A stretch of DNA of 14,441 nt from Actinomycetes bacterium (GCA_021826655.1 JAKAZC010000034.1:1-14441), one strand, 5' to 3'. Numbered from the stretch's first letter, positions 1 through 6,969 are shown. Numbers and translations are program-made. The notes: generated by a model not told the origin, from the letters alone.

Positions 1-225
1 GTCGCCTCGGACGGCGGGATCTTCGCCTTCGGCGACGCCGGGTTCTACGGCTCGACCGGGGGACAGGCGATCAACGCCCCGATCACCGGCATCCAGTCCA
101 GTCCCAGCGCGAAGGGCTACTGGCTGGTTTCCCAGGACGGCGGGATCTTCGCCTTCGGAGACGCCCGATACTACGGATCTGCCGGAAGCATGCATCTCCA
201 GGTCCCGACGGTGGCCATCTCCTAG
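1..225 (+). CDS. C-terminal end of a surface repeat protein (DGGIFAFGDA repeats), partial
   Basis: Only the last 74 codons are present; the frame is open at the window edge and ends with TAG. It holds two copies of a roughly 42-residue repeat. The cores are DGGIFAFGDAGFYGS (residues 4-18) and DGGIFAFGDARYYGS (46-60), separated by an N-A-P-I-T-G stretch and a KGYWLVSQ lead-in. Such Gly/aromatic repeats occur in long arrays in secreted or surface proteins of Acidimicrobiia and some other actinobacteria, where a beta-propeller-like fold is plausible. No enzyme function can be assigned, and the N-terminal domain that would define its role is outside the window. The last copy is divergent and followed by a short tail (SMHLQVPTVAIS), so this is a natural C-terminus rather than a truncation. 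The gene converges with the DUF4012 gene. Confidence 0.85.
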   Translation, partial: VASDGGIFAFGDAGFYGSTGGQAINAPITGIQSSPSAKGYWLVSQDGGIFAFGDARYYGSAGSMHLQVPTVAIS

Positions 226-245
226 CGCCCGCAGCACCGGGGCGC
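225..245 (+). terminator. Hairpin directly after the repeat-protein stop
   Basis: An inverted repeat starts on the last base of the TAG stop: GCGCCC (225-230), a 9-base loop, then GGGCGC (240-245). There is no T-run after it, so it would be an imperfect intrinsic terminator at best. Its position at the 3' end of a gene that meets a convergent gene fits a terminator role. Confidence 0.4.
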
Positions 246-318
246 GGCGTGCGACCCGGCGCAGCGGGAATCGACTGGTGCCTGTCGGCTCCATGCCGTC
301 GCATCGCCGGAGTCCGCG

Positions 319-2064
319 TCACCAGCTGAAGGTCACCGGTCGATCGTCGGACACGCGGACCCCACGGTACGTCCACTCCTCGGCCGGCACCCGGGCCGAG
401 GGCACCAGGGTCATGGAACCGTGGGGGCCCGGCAGGCGGAACCGGGTCACGACGGTCGCTGTCGCCCCCTGGTGCACCAGCACCGGTGCGGCCACCAACC
501 ACGTCGGGCCCTCGGCACCCAGCGCCGTGAGCGCACCGGCCCCGGTCAGGGTGATGCCCGTCGCTCCAGCCGGCAGGTTGTCGGCCACGACCCCGGAATA
601 GTCCCCGTAGGCAAGGGAGAGCCCGGGGAAGGGACCGGCGATGAATTGGGACTGACCGTCGGGCGTCCGGTTGGCGATCGTTGTCGTGAGCGTGACATCG
701 GTGGTCGAACCGCGCGGACGGGTGGTGAGGTTCACCGACACGGGCAGGTACTGGTCCAGTTTGTTCCCCCCCCGGTTGATCACCGATACGCCGAGTGAAC
801 CCGCTGTCAGGCTGCCGCTCGCCCCGCTCGCCAGCCAGGCGGACTGGGCCGCGGGGTTCGATGACCACACCATCAGGTGCCTGCCGGCCACGGCGCCGGC
901 CACTGCCGAGGCCAGCGAGCGCAGATCGGTCGTCTGACCCTGGAGCTGGCGAAGGGTCGCATCGGCGATCGCCCCGAGCGCGTCGGCACGGGATGCGTCT
1001 CCGGTGGCAGAGTCGCTGAGCCCGGCGTACTGGTCGTGGAGCAGGTACTGCTCGACGTTGTCCGAGCTCACCGTGACCCCTCCGGCGGTCACCGGGCCCG
1101 TGGCGGTGAGGATCTGGCGGAGGGCGACGACGTCGACGGCGAGGACGCCGTCGACCTGCTGGCCGGTGCGGGCGGCCCACATCCGGGCGGCGAGCGGAGC
1201 GGTGACGTCGAACTGCGGTGTCAGCCCCAGGTTGCGCCAGTCGACTCCGGGCTGCAGCCACCCCCAGTTGCGGGCCAGGTCACCGGAGACAGTGACCTGG
1301 CCAGGGGCGAGCGAAAGTTGCCCGCTCGGACCGAACGCTCCGAGGCGGATGGTGCCGCCCGACGTCACCGCGGTGCCGACCTCGAGAAACGCGCCCGAGC
1401 CGGCCCGCATCTCCGCGTTGTTGCCGGCCAGCACCAGGTAGGTCTGCGGGCCCTGGAGGATCGTGGCGGTGACGGCCGACACTGCGGCCGCCTTGGCCAG
1501 GCGGGTGCGGACGTCGTCGAGCTGGGTCACGAACTCGTCGTGCTTTCGGGCGAGTGGCCCGACGAGCGCCTGGCCCGGACCGGTGTCGACGGCGTAGAGC
1601 TGGTGCGTGGCGGAAAGCGACAGGACCGCCAGGCGGCGCAGTGACGCGACGCGCTCGGGACCGGCTCCGTGAGGTTGGTCCAGGACACCGTGGACCTTGG
1701 CGAGGAAGGTGGCGCCGACGGTGGCGACCTGCTGGGCCGCCGAACTCAGTGCCCGCGCCGATGTGAGCTGGCGTCCGAGGACGGGTACCCACGTCAACGG
1801 TCCCATGAACGGGCCGCTCAACGCGGCGTGGGCCGCGGCGAACTCGCCGGAGGCCGTCCGAAGCGACCGCTCGGTGGACGCCGCCGTCACCGTCGTCGGG
1901 TCGAGGTGGGAGCGAACGTCGGTGAGGTCCGCCAGGCCACGCTGGTCGTGCCGATACGCGGACCACACGCCGGACGCCACGATCGCACCCCAGGCGACGA
2001 GGAGCACCACTCCCACTGATCCCACGATCCACTTGGTCCGCCGCCGTCCCACTGCTTCGCTCAC
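319..2064 (-). CDS. DUF4012-family membrane-anchored protein
   Basis: The protein has 581 residues if it starts at the GTG giving MSEAVGRRRTKW. That start puts a short basic N-terminus before one membrane helix (about residues 12-33) and a large extracytoplasmic domain, the usual DUF4012 layout. The diagnostic block is YLVLAGNNAEMRAGSGAFLEVG (about 209-230), matching the family's N-N-A-E-x-R-x-x-G-G/S-F motif. The function of DUF4012 is unknown; members often sit near exopolysaccharide or envelope genes, and here the neighbour is a sortase. The frame stays open about 100 codons further upstream, but that stretch is Arg/Pro/Gly-rich and looks non-coding. No strong Shine-Dalgarno sequence precedes the chosen GTG, so the start is the least certain point. 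An 8-base C/G run lies inside the gene at 766-773. Confidence 0.85.
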   Translation of the reverse strand: MSEAVGRRRTKWIVGSVGVVLLVAWGAIVASGVWSAYRHDQRGLADLTDVRSHLDPTTVTAASTERSLRTASGEFAAAHAALSGPFMGPLTWVPVLGRQLTSARALSSAAQQVATVGATFLAKVHGVLDQPHGAGPERVASLRRLAVLSLSATHQLYAVDTGPGQALVGPLARKHDEFVTQLDDVRTRLAKAAAVSAVTATILQGPQTYLVLAGNNAEMRAGSGAFLEVGTAVTSGGTIRLGAFGPSGQLSLAPGQVTVSGDLARNWGWLQPGVDWRNLGLTPQFDVTAPLAARMWAARTGQQVDGVLAVDVVALRQILTATGPVTAGGVTVSSDNVEQYLLHDQYAGLSDSATGDASRADALGAIADATLRQLQGQTTDLRSLASAVAGAVAGRHLMVWSSNPAAQSAWLASGASGSLTAGSLGVSVINRGGNKLDQYLPVSVNLTTRPRGSTTDVTLTTTIANRTPDGQSQFIAGPFPGLSLAYGDYSGVVADNLPAGATGITLTGAGALTALGAEGPTWLVAAPVLVHQGATATVVTRFRLPGPHGSMTLVPSARVPAEEWTYRGVRVSDDRPVTFSW

Positions 2065-2196
2065 GCTGTCACTCGTTGCTAAGGCGCGGCGCGTGCACAA
2101 CCACGTACGGGCGCGCGCTACGGCCGGACGCCGATGATCGTACCGGACCGTGGACTTCCGGCGGTGGCACGCACCGATCCGCGGAGCCGGGGGCAC

Positions 2197-2202
2197 TAAC
2201 AT
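2197..2202 (+). promoter_or_regulatory. -10 element of a probable leaderless promoter for the sortase
   Basis: TAACAT fits the actinobacterial TAnnnT -10 pattern. It ends 6 bases before the GTG at 2209, so transcription would start at or within a base of the start codon. No ribosome binding site is visible before that GTG, which agrees with a leaderless mRNA. No convincing -35 hexamer is seen 16-18 bases upstream. Confidence 0.5.
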
Positions 2203-2208
2203 CGCAGC

Positions 2209-3123
2209 GTGTCGTTCTCGACCATCCGCGTGTGCGTCGGGCGCGCCATCCTCGTCGCCGGGGTCCTCGTACTCCTGTTCATCCCCTATCTGCTGTGGGG
2301 CACCGGGCTGATCACGGCCCAGGCACAGAGCGACCTCCGCCAGCAGTTCCGCGCCACGCAGCGCCTCCACCACCGAAGCACCGACGTCTCCCCACCACGG
2401 ACCCCGACGTCACCGCCGACGATCGCCCCGCCGGTCGCAGCTCCCCGAGCCGGCGATCCGGTGGGAATCCTGTCCATCCCGAAGATCTCGCTGTCCATGA
2501 TGGTGGTGGAGGGGACCGGCGCTGAGCAGTTGCGGGCGGGGCCCGGACACTATCCGGGGACACCGCTCCCTGGGGAGGCGGGAAATGTCGCCATCGCCGG
2601 ACACCGGACCACCTACCTCCACCCCTTCTACAACCTCGACGCACTCGCGCCCGGTGACGCCATCGACATCCTGACCGCACAGGGGTGGTTCGACTACAAG
2701 GTGACCGGTAGTCGGGTGGTCGCCCCGAGCGACGTGGCGGTGGTCGCCCCGACGGCGACACCGACGTTGACGCTGACCACCTGTACTCCGCGGTACAGCG
2801 CTTCCCAGCGACTGGTCGTCCAGGCCGCGTTGGTGGCCGACGTCCTCACTGCGGCTCCGGAGCGAACGGCGCCCCTCCCCACGCACGTCCCGGGGCATCC
2901 GACCGCCACATCCGCGACGCCGCCTGCCGTGCGGCGCCACTGGTGGCAGGTGGTCGTGTGGGGTGCAGGCGTGGCCGCGCTGACCGCCGGCGTCTGGGTA
3001 TGGGTCGCGCGGGTGCGCGGCCGTCGGCGTGCGGCAGCTCTGGTCGTGGGGCTCACCGCCTGGCTGGCGGTCGTCTTTCTGTTCTTCGGAGCGCTCGCCC
3101 CACTGCTGCCGGCAAGCTACTGA
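2209..3123 (+). CDS. Class E-like sortase (cysteine transpeptidase)
   Basis: The protein has 304 residues. An N-terminal membrane helix (about 13-34) is followed by a Pro/Thr-rich linker (55-82) and the sortase barrel (about 83-215). Catalytic residues are His132 in AIAGHRTTY, Cys192 in TLTLTTCTPRYS and Arg201 in SASQRLVV. TLTTC followed by P-R/K-Y-S-A-x-Q-R is typical of actinobacterial class E/D-like sortases. Two more membrane helices follow (about 246-268 and 275-300), so both termini are membrane-embedded, a topology seen in some actinobacterial sortases. Sortases cut a wall-sorting signal and link the protein to peptidoglycan or a pilus subunit. A candidate substrate with an LPFTG signal is encoded just downstream on the other strand. 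Streptomyces class E enzymes prefer LAxTG, so the pairing is not certain. The class E versus class D assignment rests on motif inspection only. Confidence 0.9.
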   Translation: MSFSTIRVCVGRAILVAGVLVLLFIPYLLWGTGLITAQAQSDLRQQFRATQRLHHRSTDVSPPRTPTSPPTIAPPVAAPRAGDPVGILSIPKISLSMMVVEGTGAEQLRAGPGHYPGTPLPGEAGNVAIAGHRTTYLHPFYNLDALAPGDAIDILTAQGWFDYKVTGSRVVAPSDVAVVAPTATPTLTLTTCTPRYSASQRLVVQAALVADVLTAAPERTAPLPTHVPGHPTATSATPPAVRRHWWQVVVWGAGVAALTAGVWVWVARVRGRRRAAALVVGLTAWLAVVFLFFGALAPLLPASY

Positions 3124-3125
3124 CA

Positions 3126-3145
3126 CCACCGGGGTGCACCGGTGG
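3126..3145 (+). terminator. Hairpin after the sortase stop codon
   Basis: A perfect 7-bp stem, CCACCGG (3126-3132) and CCGGTGG (3139-3145), with a 6-base loop, begins 2 bases after the TGA. There is no T-tract, as is common for actinobacterial terminators. Confidence 0.5.
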
Positions 3146-3198
3146 GAACAGCTCACACGCTGGGCGCGGAGGCTACCCCGAAGTGGATCCCATAGACG

Positions 3199-3215
3199 CC
3201 GGAGCGACGCTCCGG
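3199..3215 (-). terminator. Hairpin directly after the LPFTG gene stop
   Basis: A perfect 7-bp stem, CCGGAGC (3199-3205) and GCTCCGG (3209-3215), with a GAC loop, lies immediately downstream of the minus-strand TGA (3216-3218). It probably terminates the LPFTG gene, and may also act from the sortase side in this convergent gap. Confidence 0.5.
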
Positions 3216-3521
3216 TCAGGAGGCCGAGCGGCGGCGGCGGGCGAGGACCCCGCCGAGCACGACTGCGCCGGCGCCGACGACGACCAGTTCACCGACGTCC
3301 GCCCCGGTGAAGGGGAGGGACGACGAGCCGTTCACCGAGGCGGCCGTTCGGACCGGGTCGGTCGAGGGAGGCGGAACGACGTTGTTGTTGTTGACCGTGG
3401 CGGCCGTGCACCCCGTATAGCAGGTGGGGTCGGCACCGGCGACGGCCGGGACGGCGAACAGCGACGCCATGGCGATGCTGGAGCCGATGCAGATCCGCTG
3501 TGTCCACTTCGTCGTCTTCAT
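3216..3521 (-). CDS. Very small LPFTG cell-wall-anchored protein
   Basis: The protein has 101 residues from an ATG preceded by a purine-rich Shine-Dalgarno stretch (AGAAGAGGA, 3526-3534). A signal peptide has a Lys/Arg start (MKTTKWTQR) and a hydrophobic core, with likely cleavage after AVAGA (residue 30). The sorting signal is LPFTG (69-73), then a hydrophobic segment (about 77-94) and an RRRR tail. After both cleavages only about 42 residues would remain on the wall, containing a CYTGC pair that could form a disulfide, an N-N-N-N run and a Pro/Ser/Thr-rich spacer. No enzymatic domain is possible at this size; a surface adaptor, pilus-tip or coat peptide role is speculation. The in-frame extension upstream of the ATG lacks a signal-peptide pattern and is not used. 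It converges with the sortase gene, its likely processing enzyme. Confidence 0.85.
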   Translation of the reverse strand: MKTTKWTQRICIGSSIAMASLFAVPAVAGADPTCYTGCTAATVNNNNVVPPPSTDPVRTAASVNGSSSLPFTGADVGELVVVGAGAVVLGGVLARRRRSAS

Positions 3522-3593
3522 GCCGTCCTCTTCTCGGGGTGCCGAATCCCGGACCCTCGTCATGGCGGTGCACCCGCCGTTCCCACAGCGACC

Positions 3594-3622
3594 ATCATGC
3601 ACGCCGAACCGCACACCCGCAA
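3594..3622 (-). promoter_or_regulatory. Candidate promoter for the LPFTG gene
   Basis: On the minus strand TTGCGG (3622-3617) and CATGAT (3599-3594) are separated by exactly 17 bases, resembling a sigma-70/HrdB-type -35 and -10. The start would lie near 3587, leaving a leader of roughly 65 bases before the ATG at 3521. The rest of the 195-base gap to the next gene shows nothing else I can name. Confidence 0.4.
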
Positions 3623-3716
3623 CGACGGGGTGCCGTCCACGCCACACTGCAACCGATTTCACACCTTGCGTGGTCGCGTCGACGTGCACCGTGGTCAAAT
3701 CGAGCGGGGCAGTCCC

Positions 3717-4016
3717 TCAGGCGGGCACGACCTGACCGAACGTGCTGCACAGTCCGAACGCTTCGATCACGAGGAACGCCGCCACCAGGACGAGCACGAT
3801 CGGGAGCCGCCACCGAGGGCCGACCCGGCGCGTCGGGGTGGGCATGTACCAGTCGGGCAGGAGACCGTCGCAACCTCCGAGGTAGACGGCCATCGGCACG
3901 GCGTCCTCGGTCGGGACCGTCCTCGGAGCGGCGGCCAGGGCCAGTTCGACGAGCTCGTCCGCGCCCGGAATCGTCCACGTGCCGTCGGGTCCCTGCCGCC
4001 GGTTGTCGTCGCTCAC
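3717..4016 (-). CDS. Small single-pass membrane protein, unknown function
   Basis: The protein has 99 residues (MSDDNRRQGPDGTW...). The GTG at 4016 is preferred over one two codons earlier because a GGGGGAG ribosome binding site lies 5 bases before it, whereas it would abut the earlier GTG. The N-terminal two thirds are soluble and acidic, with an ELVELALAAAP helix and a conserved-looking PMAVYLGGCDGLLPDWYMP block (41-59). A basic stretch (RRVGPRWR) then leads into one membrane helix (about 71-92) near the C-terminus. This suggests a tail-anchored protein with a cytoplasmic head. I do not recognise the family. A good promoter candidate lies directly upstream, so it is probably transcribed on its own, possibly reading into the LPFTG gene. 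Confidence 0.65.
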   Translation of the reverse strand: MSDDNRRQGPDGTWTIPGADELVELALAAAPRTVPTEDAVPMAVYLGGCDGLLPDWYMPTPTRRVGPRWRLPIVLVLVAAFLVIEAFGLCSTFGQVVPA

Positions 4017-4045
4017 CGTCACTCCCCCGTGTCGTCCCCCCGGTC

Positions 4046-4074
4046 AGGTTACCGGCCCGGGCCGGACCGGTCAG
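4046..4074 (-). promoter_or_regulatory. Candidate promoter for the 99-residue membrane protein
   Basis: On the minus strand CTGACC (4074-4069) and TAACCT (4051-4046) are 17 bases apart, close to TTGAC(A/C) and TAnnnT. Transcription would begin near 4039, about 23 bases before the GTG start and just upstream of its GGGGGAG binding site. Confidence 0.45.
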
Positions 4075-4162
4075 CGCAGGAGGATGCCGGCTCCCACAAG
4101 CGCGATGGCGGAAAGGGACGCGGTACGGATCGTCCCGAGGTGCCCCGACGGCCAGGGCACGG

Positions 4163-4186
4163 CCTCCGGGACGGGACCTCCGGGAC
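4163..4186. repeat. Two direct copies of a 10-bp word
   Basis: CCTCCGGGAC occurs at 4163-4172 and again at 4177-4186, a 14-base period. It lies immediately 3' of the four-TM membrane gene. On the minus strand each copy contains GGAGG. It may be chance in GC-rich DNA or a short duplication. Confidence 0.5.
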
Positions 4187-4187
4187 G

Positions 4188-4745
4188 TCAGACGCGGCGT
4201 CCCGTTCGGCGACCGATCCGGCCGGTGTCCCGGCATGGAGTGGACGGGCCCTCGCCCGCAGGGGCGATGCGCACCAACGCGTTGTAGGTGACCACCGCGA
4301 CAGCGAGGTGCATCACGACGAGCACCAGGATGCCCCGGGTCGGCTCACCCCGGACGCCGATCCACACGTCGGGCAGGAGGAGTACCAGAGTCACCACCAC
4401 CGCCAAGCGGAGGAACAGCCACCGGGGGCACGAGGCCAGCCTCGTCACCACCGGCCAGGCGAGGCAGGCGACCAGCACACCGACGACGGTCAGCTTCGCG
4501 TAGTCGGAGAACCGGAAGTGCACGAACCCGGCGGTCGACGGGGAGAGCCGTTTCCCACCCGCCACCAGCGCGGCGTCGGCCGCGAGCGAACCGGCCAGGG
4601 ACACGATCGTGGCGAGCGCCCACCTGGGCCAGGAGGGCTGGGGGTCGGCCGGGACGAAATCCACGCGGAACACTTCGAGCAGTGGACCGAGCGCGGAGTC
4701 GGACAGTCGCGCGAGGGGATGGGAGGACGGCGGAGTCGAGGCCAT
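4188..4745 (-). CDS. Four-TM membrane protein (DUF6069-like topology)
   Basis: The protein has 185 residues from the ATG giving MASTPPSSHPLARL. Four hydrophobic helices lie at about 42-63, 83-102, 109-129 and 138-158. A short cytoplasmic N-terminus precedes them, and a charged, low-complexity C-tail (RDTGRIGRRTGRR) follows. The compact four-helix plan with a final helix reading VLVVMHLAVAVV resembles DUF6069-type proteins, but this is an impression, not a firm match. No catalytic motif is visible. The gene is divergent from the MFS exporter, so the two may share control, though nothing shows a functional link. After the TGA the same frame stays open for 38 more codons ending in a hydrophobic stretch (stop at 4071-4073); see findings. 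A GTG two codons upstream (4751) is an alternative start. Confidence 0.7.
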   Translation of the reverse strand: MASTPPSSHPLARLSDSALGPLLEVFRVDFVPADPQPSWPRWALATIVSLAGSLAADAALVAGGKRLSPSTAGFVHFRFSDYAKLTVVGVLVACLAWPVVTRLASCPRWLFLRLAVVVTLVLLLPDVWIGVRGEPTRGILVLVVMHLAVAVVTYNALVRIAPAGEGPSTPCRDTGRIGRRTGRRV

Positions 4746-4754
4746 GTCCACCCA

Positions 4755-4760
4755 AGGATA
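4755..4760 (-). promoter_or_regulatory. -10 element for the four-TM membrane protein
   Basis: TATCCT (minus strand) lies 9 bases before the ATG at 4745, so the mRNA would begin within a few bases of the start codon, leaderless or nearly so. No clear -35 is seen. Confidence 0.35.
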
Positions 4761-4867
4761 CGGCCCGCCCCTGCGGCCGGGTGCCACCCGACCACGGAGT
4801 CGCACGCTCCCCGTAGCGCGACCGGTCGGCAATCATTGGGGCCGGTGACGGCGACGGAGTGGTGGCA

Positions 4868-6460
4868 GTGAGCGACACCGGCGCCCCACCGGCAACCTTC
4901 GACGCATCGACCGCCCCCGATCGGCAGTGGTGGGTCCTCGGCGCCCTGGTATCGGTCGCAGGGGTGGCCAACCTCAACCTCGCCGTGGCCAACGTCGCAC
5001 TGCCCGAGATCGGCGAGCGGTTCCGGGCGTCCCAGACCGGGCTCAACCTGGTCAGTGTCGGGTTCAGCCTCGGACTGGCCGGAACCGTCCTCTATCTCGG
5101 CGCCGTCGGCGACCGGTACGGGCGCAAGCGGATGCTCCTGCTCGGGATGGCCGGGACCGTGCCCACGGCACTGCTCGCCGCCTGGGCCCCGTCCGTCGGC
5201 GTCCTGATCCTGGCCCGGTTCCTCGGTGGCGTCGCCGCCGGCATGGCCTTCCCGACCACGCTCGCCCTGATCACCGCGTTGTGGGACGGGCCGGCACGGA
5301 CCCGGTCGATCGCCCTGTGGTCGGCTGCGGGTGGTGCCATGCTCGCGGTGGCGTCCCTGCTCGCCGGGTGGCTGCTCACCGTGGCCTGGTGGGGCTCGGT
5401 GTTCCTGGTCACCGCCCCCATGGCCGTCGGCGCGCTCGCCCTGGCCGCGGTCGTGGTGCCCGCCCACGTCAACGAGACCACCGGCGAGGTCGACCACCTC
5501 GGCGGCGTGCTCTCGATGGTCGGGATCGTCGCCCTGGTCCTCGCCATCAACATCGCGCCCAGCCCCGGTCAGGGCGTCTTCGCTCTCGTGGCGGGCGGTC
5601 TGGCGTTCCTGGCCCTGTCCGCGTTCGTCCTCCGGGAACGGGCGACGCCGGAGCCGCTCTTCGACCTGGGCATCGCCGGCCGACGGATCTTCTGGGTGGC
5701 CGGGCTGGGCGGGCTCATCGTCTTCGGGACCCTGATGGGTGCCACCTACGTGGGCGAGCAGTTCCTGCAGAACGTGCTCGGCTACTCGACACTCCGGGCC
5801 GGGGCCTCGGTACTGCCGGCCGCGGTGGCGATGGTCGGCGCGGCCCCCGTGTCGGCCCGGCTCATCGGGAGGTTCGGGTCGCGGGTGACCCTCCTCGTCG
5901 GGTACGGCTTTCTGCTGGCTGCGTTCGTCGTCATGCTGGCGACCTGGACGGCTACGACGAGCTACTCGGAGGTGGCCCTGGCCTTCGTCCTGATGGGGAT
6001 CGGCGTCGGCCTCTCCGGAACCCCGGCGTCGCACTCGCTGACAGGATCCGTGCCGGTCCGTCGAGCAGGGATGGCTTCGGGGACGGCCGATCTCCAACGT
6101 GATCTGGGTGGGTCGCTCATGCAGTCGATCCTGGGGGCGATCCTGACCGCCGGCTACGCGGCGGGGGTCGCGTCTCGGATCTCCGCCTCCGGGCGATCGG
6201 TCGGCGACTCGGTCACCGCCGCGCTCGAGCGCTCCTACTCGAGTGCGGCAGCCCTGGCCCGGACCGAACCGACCGACGCCTCCCAGATCGTGCGCGGCGC
6301 CCGGGCGTCGTTCCTCGCCGGTGCGAACTGGGCCTACGCGGCCGGCGCGCTGTCGATCGTGGTCGGCGCGGTCATCGTGGCCACGTGCTTCCCGTCCCAC
6401 CGGCGCGAATCCGAGCTGCTGGACCGCTACCGTGCCATCGACCGTGTCGACGGCACCTGA
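4868..6460 (+). CDS. DHA2-type (14-TM) major facilitator exporter
   Basis: The protein has 530 residues. Start: GTG at 4868 (MSDTGAPPATF), because GGAG (4856-4859) lies 8 bases upstream; the GTGs at 4859 and 4862 would be too close to it. TM1 carries NLAVANVALPEIGERF (about 37-52), the DHA2 pattern in which a family Asp in this helix is replaced (A-N-V-A-L-P). MFS motif A in the loop after TM2 is GAVGDRYGRKR (78-88). Hydrophobic segments through to about residue 510 and the length fit the 14-helix EmrB/QacA group of proton-coupled drug exporters. The antiporter motif C region (about 151-169, WSAAGGAMLAVASLLAGWL) lacks the usual Gly-Pro pair, so the substrate may be atypical. A large hydrophilic loop around residues 430-475 precedes the last helix. 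It converges with the HTH gene with only 16 bases between stops; a regulatory link is possible but not shown. Confidence 0.9.
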   Translation: MSDTGAPPATFDASTAPDRQWWVLGALVSVAGVANLNLAVANVALPEIGERFRASQTGLNLVSVGFSLGLAGTVLYLGAVGDRYGRKRMLLLGMAGTVPTALLAAWAPSVGVLILARFLGGVAAGMAFPTTLALITALWDGPARTRSIALWSAAGGAMLAVASLLAGWLLTVAWWGSVFLVTAPMAVGALALAAVVVPAHVNETTGEVDHLGGVLSMVGIVALVLAINIAPSPGQGVFALVAGGLAFLALSAFVLRERATPEPLFDLGIAGRRIFWVAGLGGLIVFGTLMGATYVGEQFLQNVLGYSTLRAGASVLPAAVAMVGAAPVSARLIGRFGSRVTLLVGYGFLLAAFVVMLATWTATTSYSEVALAFVLMGIGVGLSGTPASHSLTGSVPVRRAGMASGTADLQRDLGGSLMQSILGAILTAGYAAGVASRISASGRSVGDSVTAALERSYSSAAALARTEPTDASQIVRGARASFLAGANWAYAAGALSIVVGAVIVATCFPSHRRESELLDRYRAIDRVDGT

Positions 6461-6476
6461 GTCGGGACGGGCACGC

Positions 6477-6929
6477 CTACCGCTCCGAGGCCACTGCCCC
6501 GCGAGCGCCATACGGACGGCCTGGCTGTCTGGTCTCCTGCACCCATCGGGAGGCGAGCTGACGGGAGACTCCCCAGGTGCGCGCGACCTCGGCGATGGAC
6601 GCGCCGTCATCGAGCGACATGGCCACGAGCACCAGGCGGACCCGATGCCGGGTCGCCTCGAACCGCTGGATCGCCTCGGTGGCCGTCGACCGCCAGTTGT
6701 CCGCCCGTACGTTCGAGAGCGCCGACCCGATCGGGACCCGGTCCTCGACGTCGGCGAGGACCCGCCGGCACTCCGACTCGTGCACGACCAACTGTCGGCG
6801 GAGCACCCCCGTCGTCCCGATGAGCTCCATGAGCCCCGCCACCACCTCGTCGCGACGCGGCTCGCGGATGGTCGGTAGCCGTTCGTCGATCGTCACCGAA
6901 CCGACCGCCCGTCCGCACACGCACTCCAT
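6477..6929 (-). CDS. Small helix-turn-helix DNA-binding protein
   Basis: The frame gives 150 residues from ATG 6929. A helix-turn-helix of the insertion-sequence/Hin-resolvase-like type lies near the C-terminus: SIAEVARTWGVSRQLASRWVQE (about 111-132). The N-terminal part is helical and charged (RRDEVVAGLMELIG, RRQLVVHESECRRVLADVEDR) and could mediate dimerisation. The protein is probably a transcriptional regulator, although similar HTH segments occur at the N-terminus of transposases; no catalytic domain or inverted repeats are present, so an IS fragment is less likely. Start uncertainty: the best ribosome binding site (GGAGGT, 6949-6954) drives a different frame at 6943, whose TGA overlaps a GTG at 6896 in this frame. 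The true protein may therefore be the 139-residue form starting VTIDERLPT. Confidence 0.7.
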   Translation of the reverse strand: MECVCGRAVGSVTIDERLPTIREPRRDEVVAGLMELIGTTGVLRRQLVVHESECRRVLADVEDRVPIGSALSNVRADNWRSTATEAIQRFEATRHRVRLVLVAMSLDDGASIAEVARTWGVSRQLASRWVQETRQPGRPYGARGAVASER

Positions 6930-6943
6930 CGGTGATCCGCCAT
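6893..6943 (-). CDS. Possible 16-residue leader peptide ORF
   Basis: This 17-codon frame (MADHRWSACADGRSVR, then TGA) begins 5 bases after a GGAGGT ribosome binding site. Its stop overlaps a GTG of the HTH gene as GTGA, so it could act as a translationally coupled leader for that gene. A GTG followed by A always creates this overlap, so the overlap is weak evidence; the strong binding site in the wrong frame is the better argument. A base error merging the two frames would give the same picture. Confidence 0.35.
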   Translation of the reverse strand: MADHRWSACADGRSVR

Positions 6944-6948
6944 GCCCA

Positions 6949-6954
6949 ACCTCC
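6949..6954 (-). promoter_or_regulatory. Strong ribosome binding site (GGAGGT)
   Basis: GGAGGT lies 5 bases before the ATG at 6943, not at a good distance from the in-frame HTH ATG at 6929 (19 bases). It decides between the leader-ORF and direct-start models for the HTH gene. Confidence 0.6.
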
Positions 6955-6969
6955 GCCTGTCCGCCTGAC

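Noticed and set aside
2943..4871. About 640-codon plus-strand frame running from the sortase end to the exporter start
   Set aside because: It overlaps three better-supported minus-strand genes with signal peptide, membrane and sorting motifs; its own composition is non-protein-like.
4490..6610. About 700-codon minus-strand frame opposite the MFS exporter
   Set aside because: It is low-complexity, Arg/Gly/Asp/Glu-rich shadow of the exporter with no recognisable motif.
6477..6929. Transposase fragment
   Set aside because: The HTH alone resembles some transposase N-termini, but there is no DDE or resolvase catalytic domain, no terminal inverted repeats and no target duplication.
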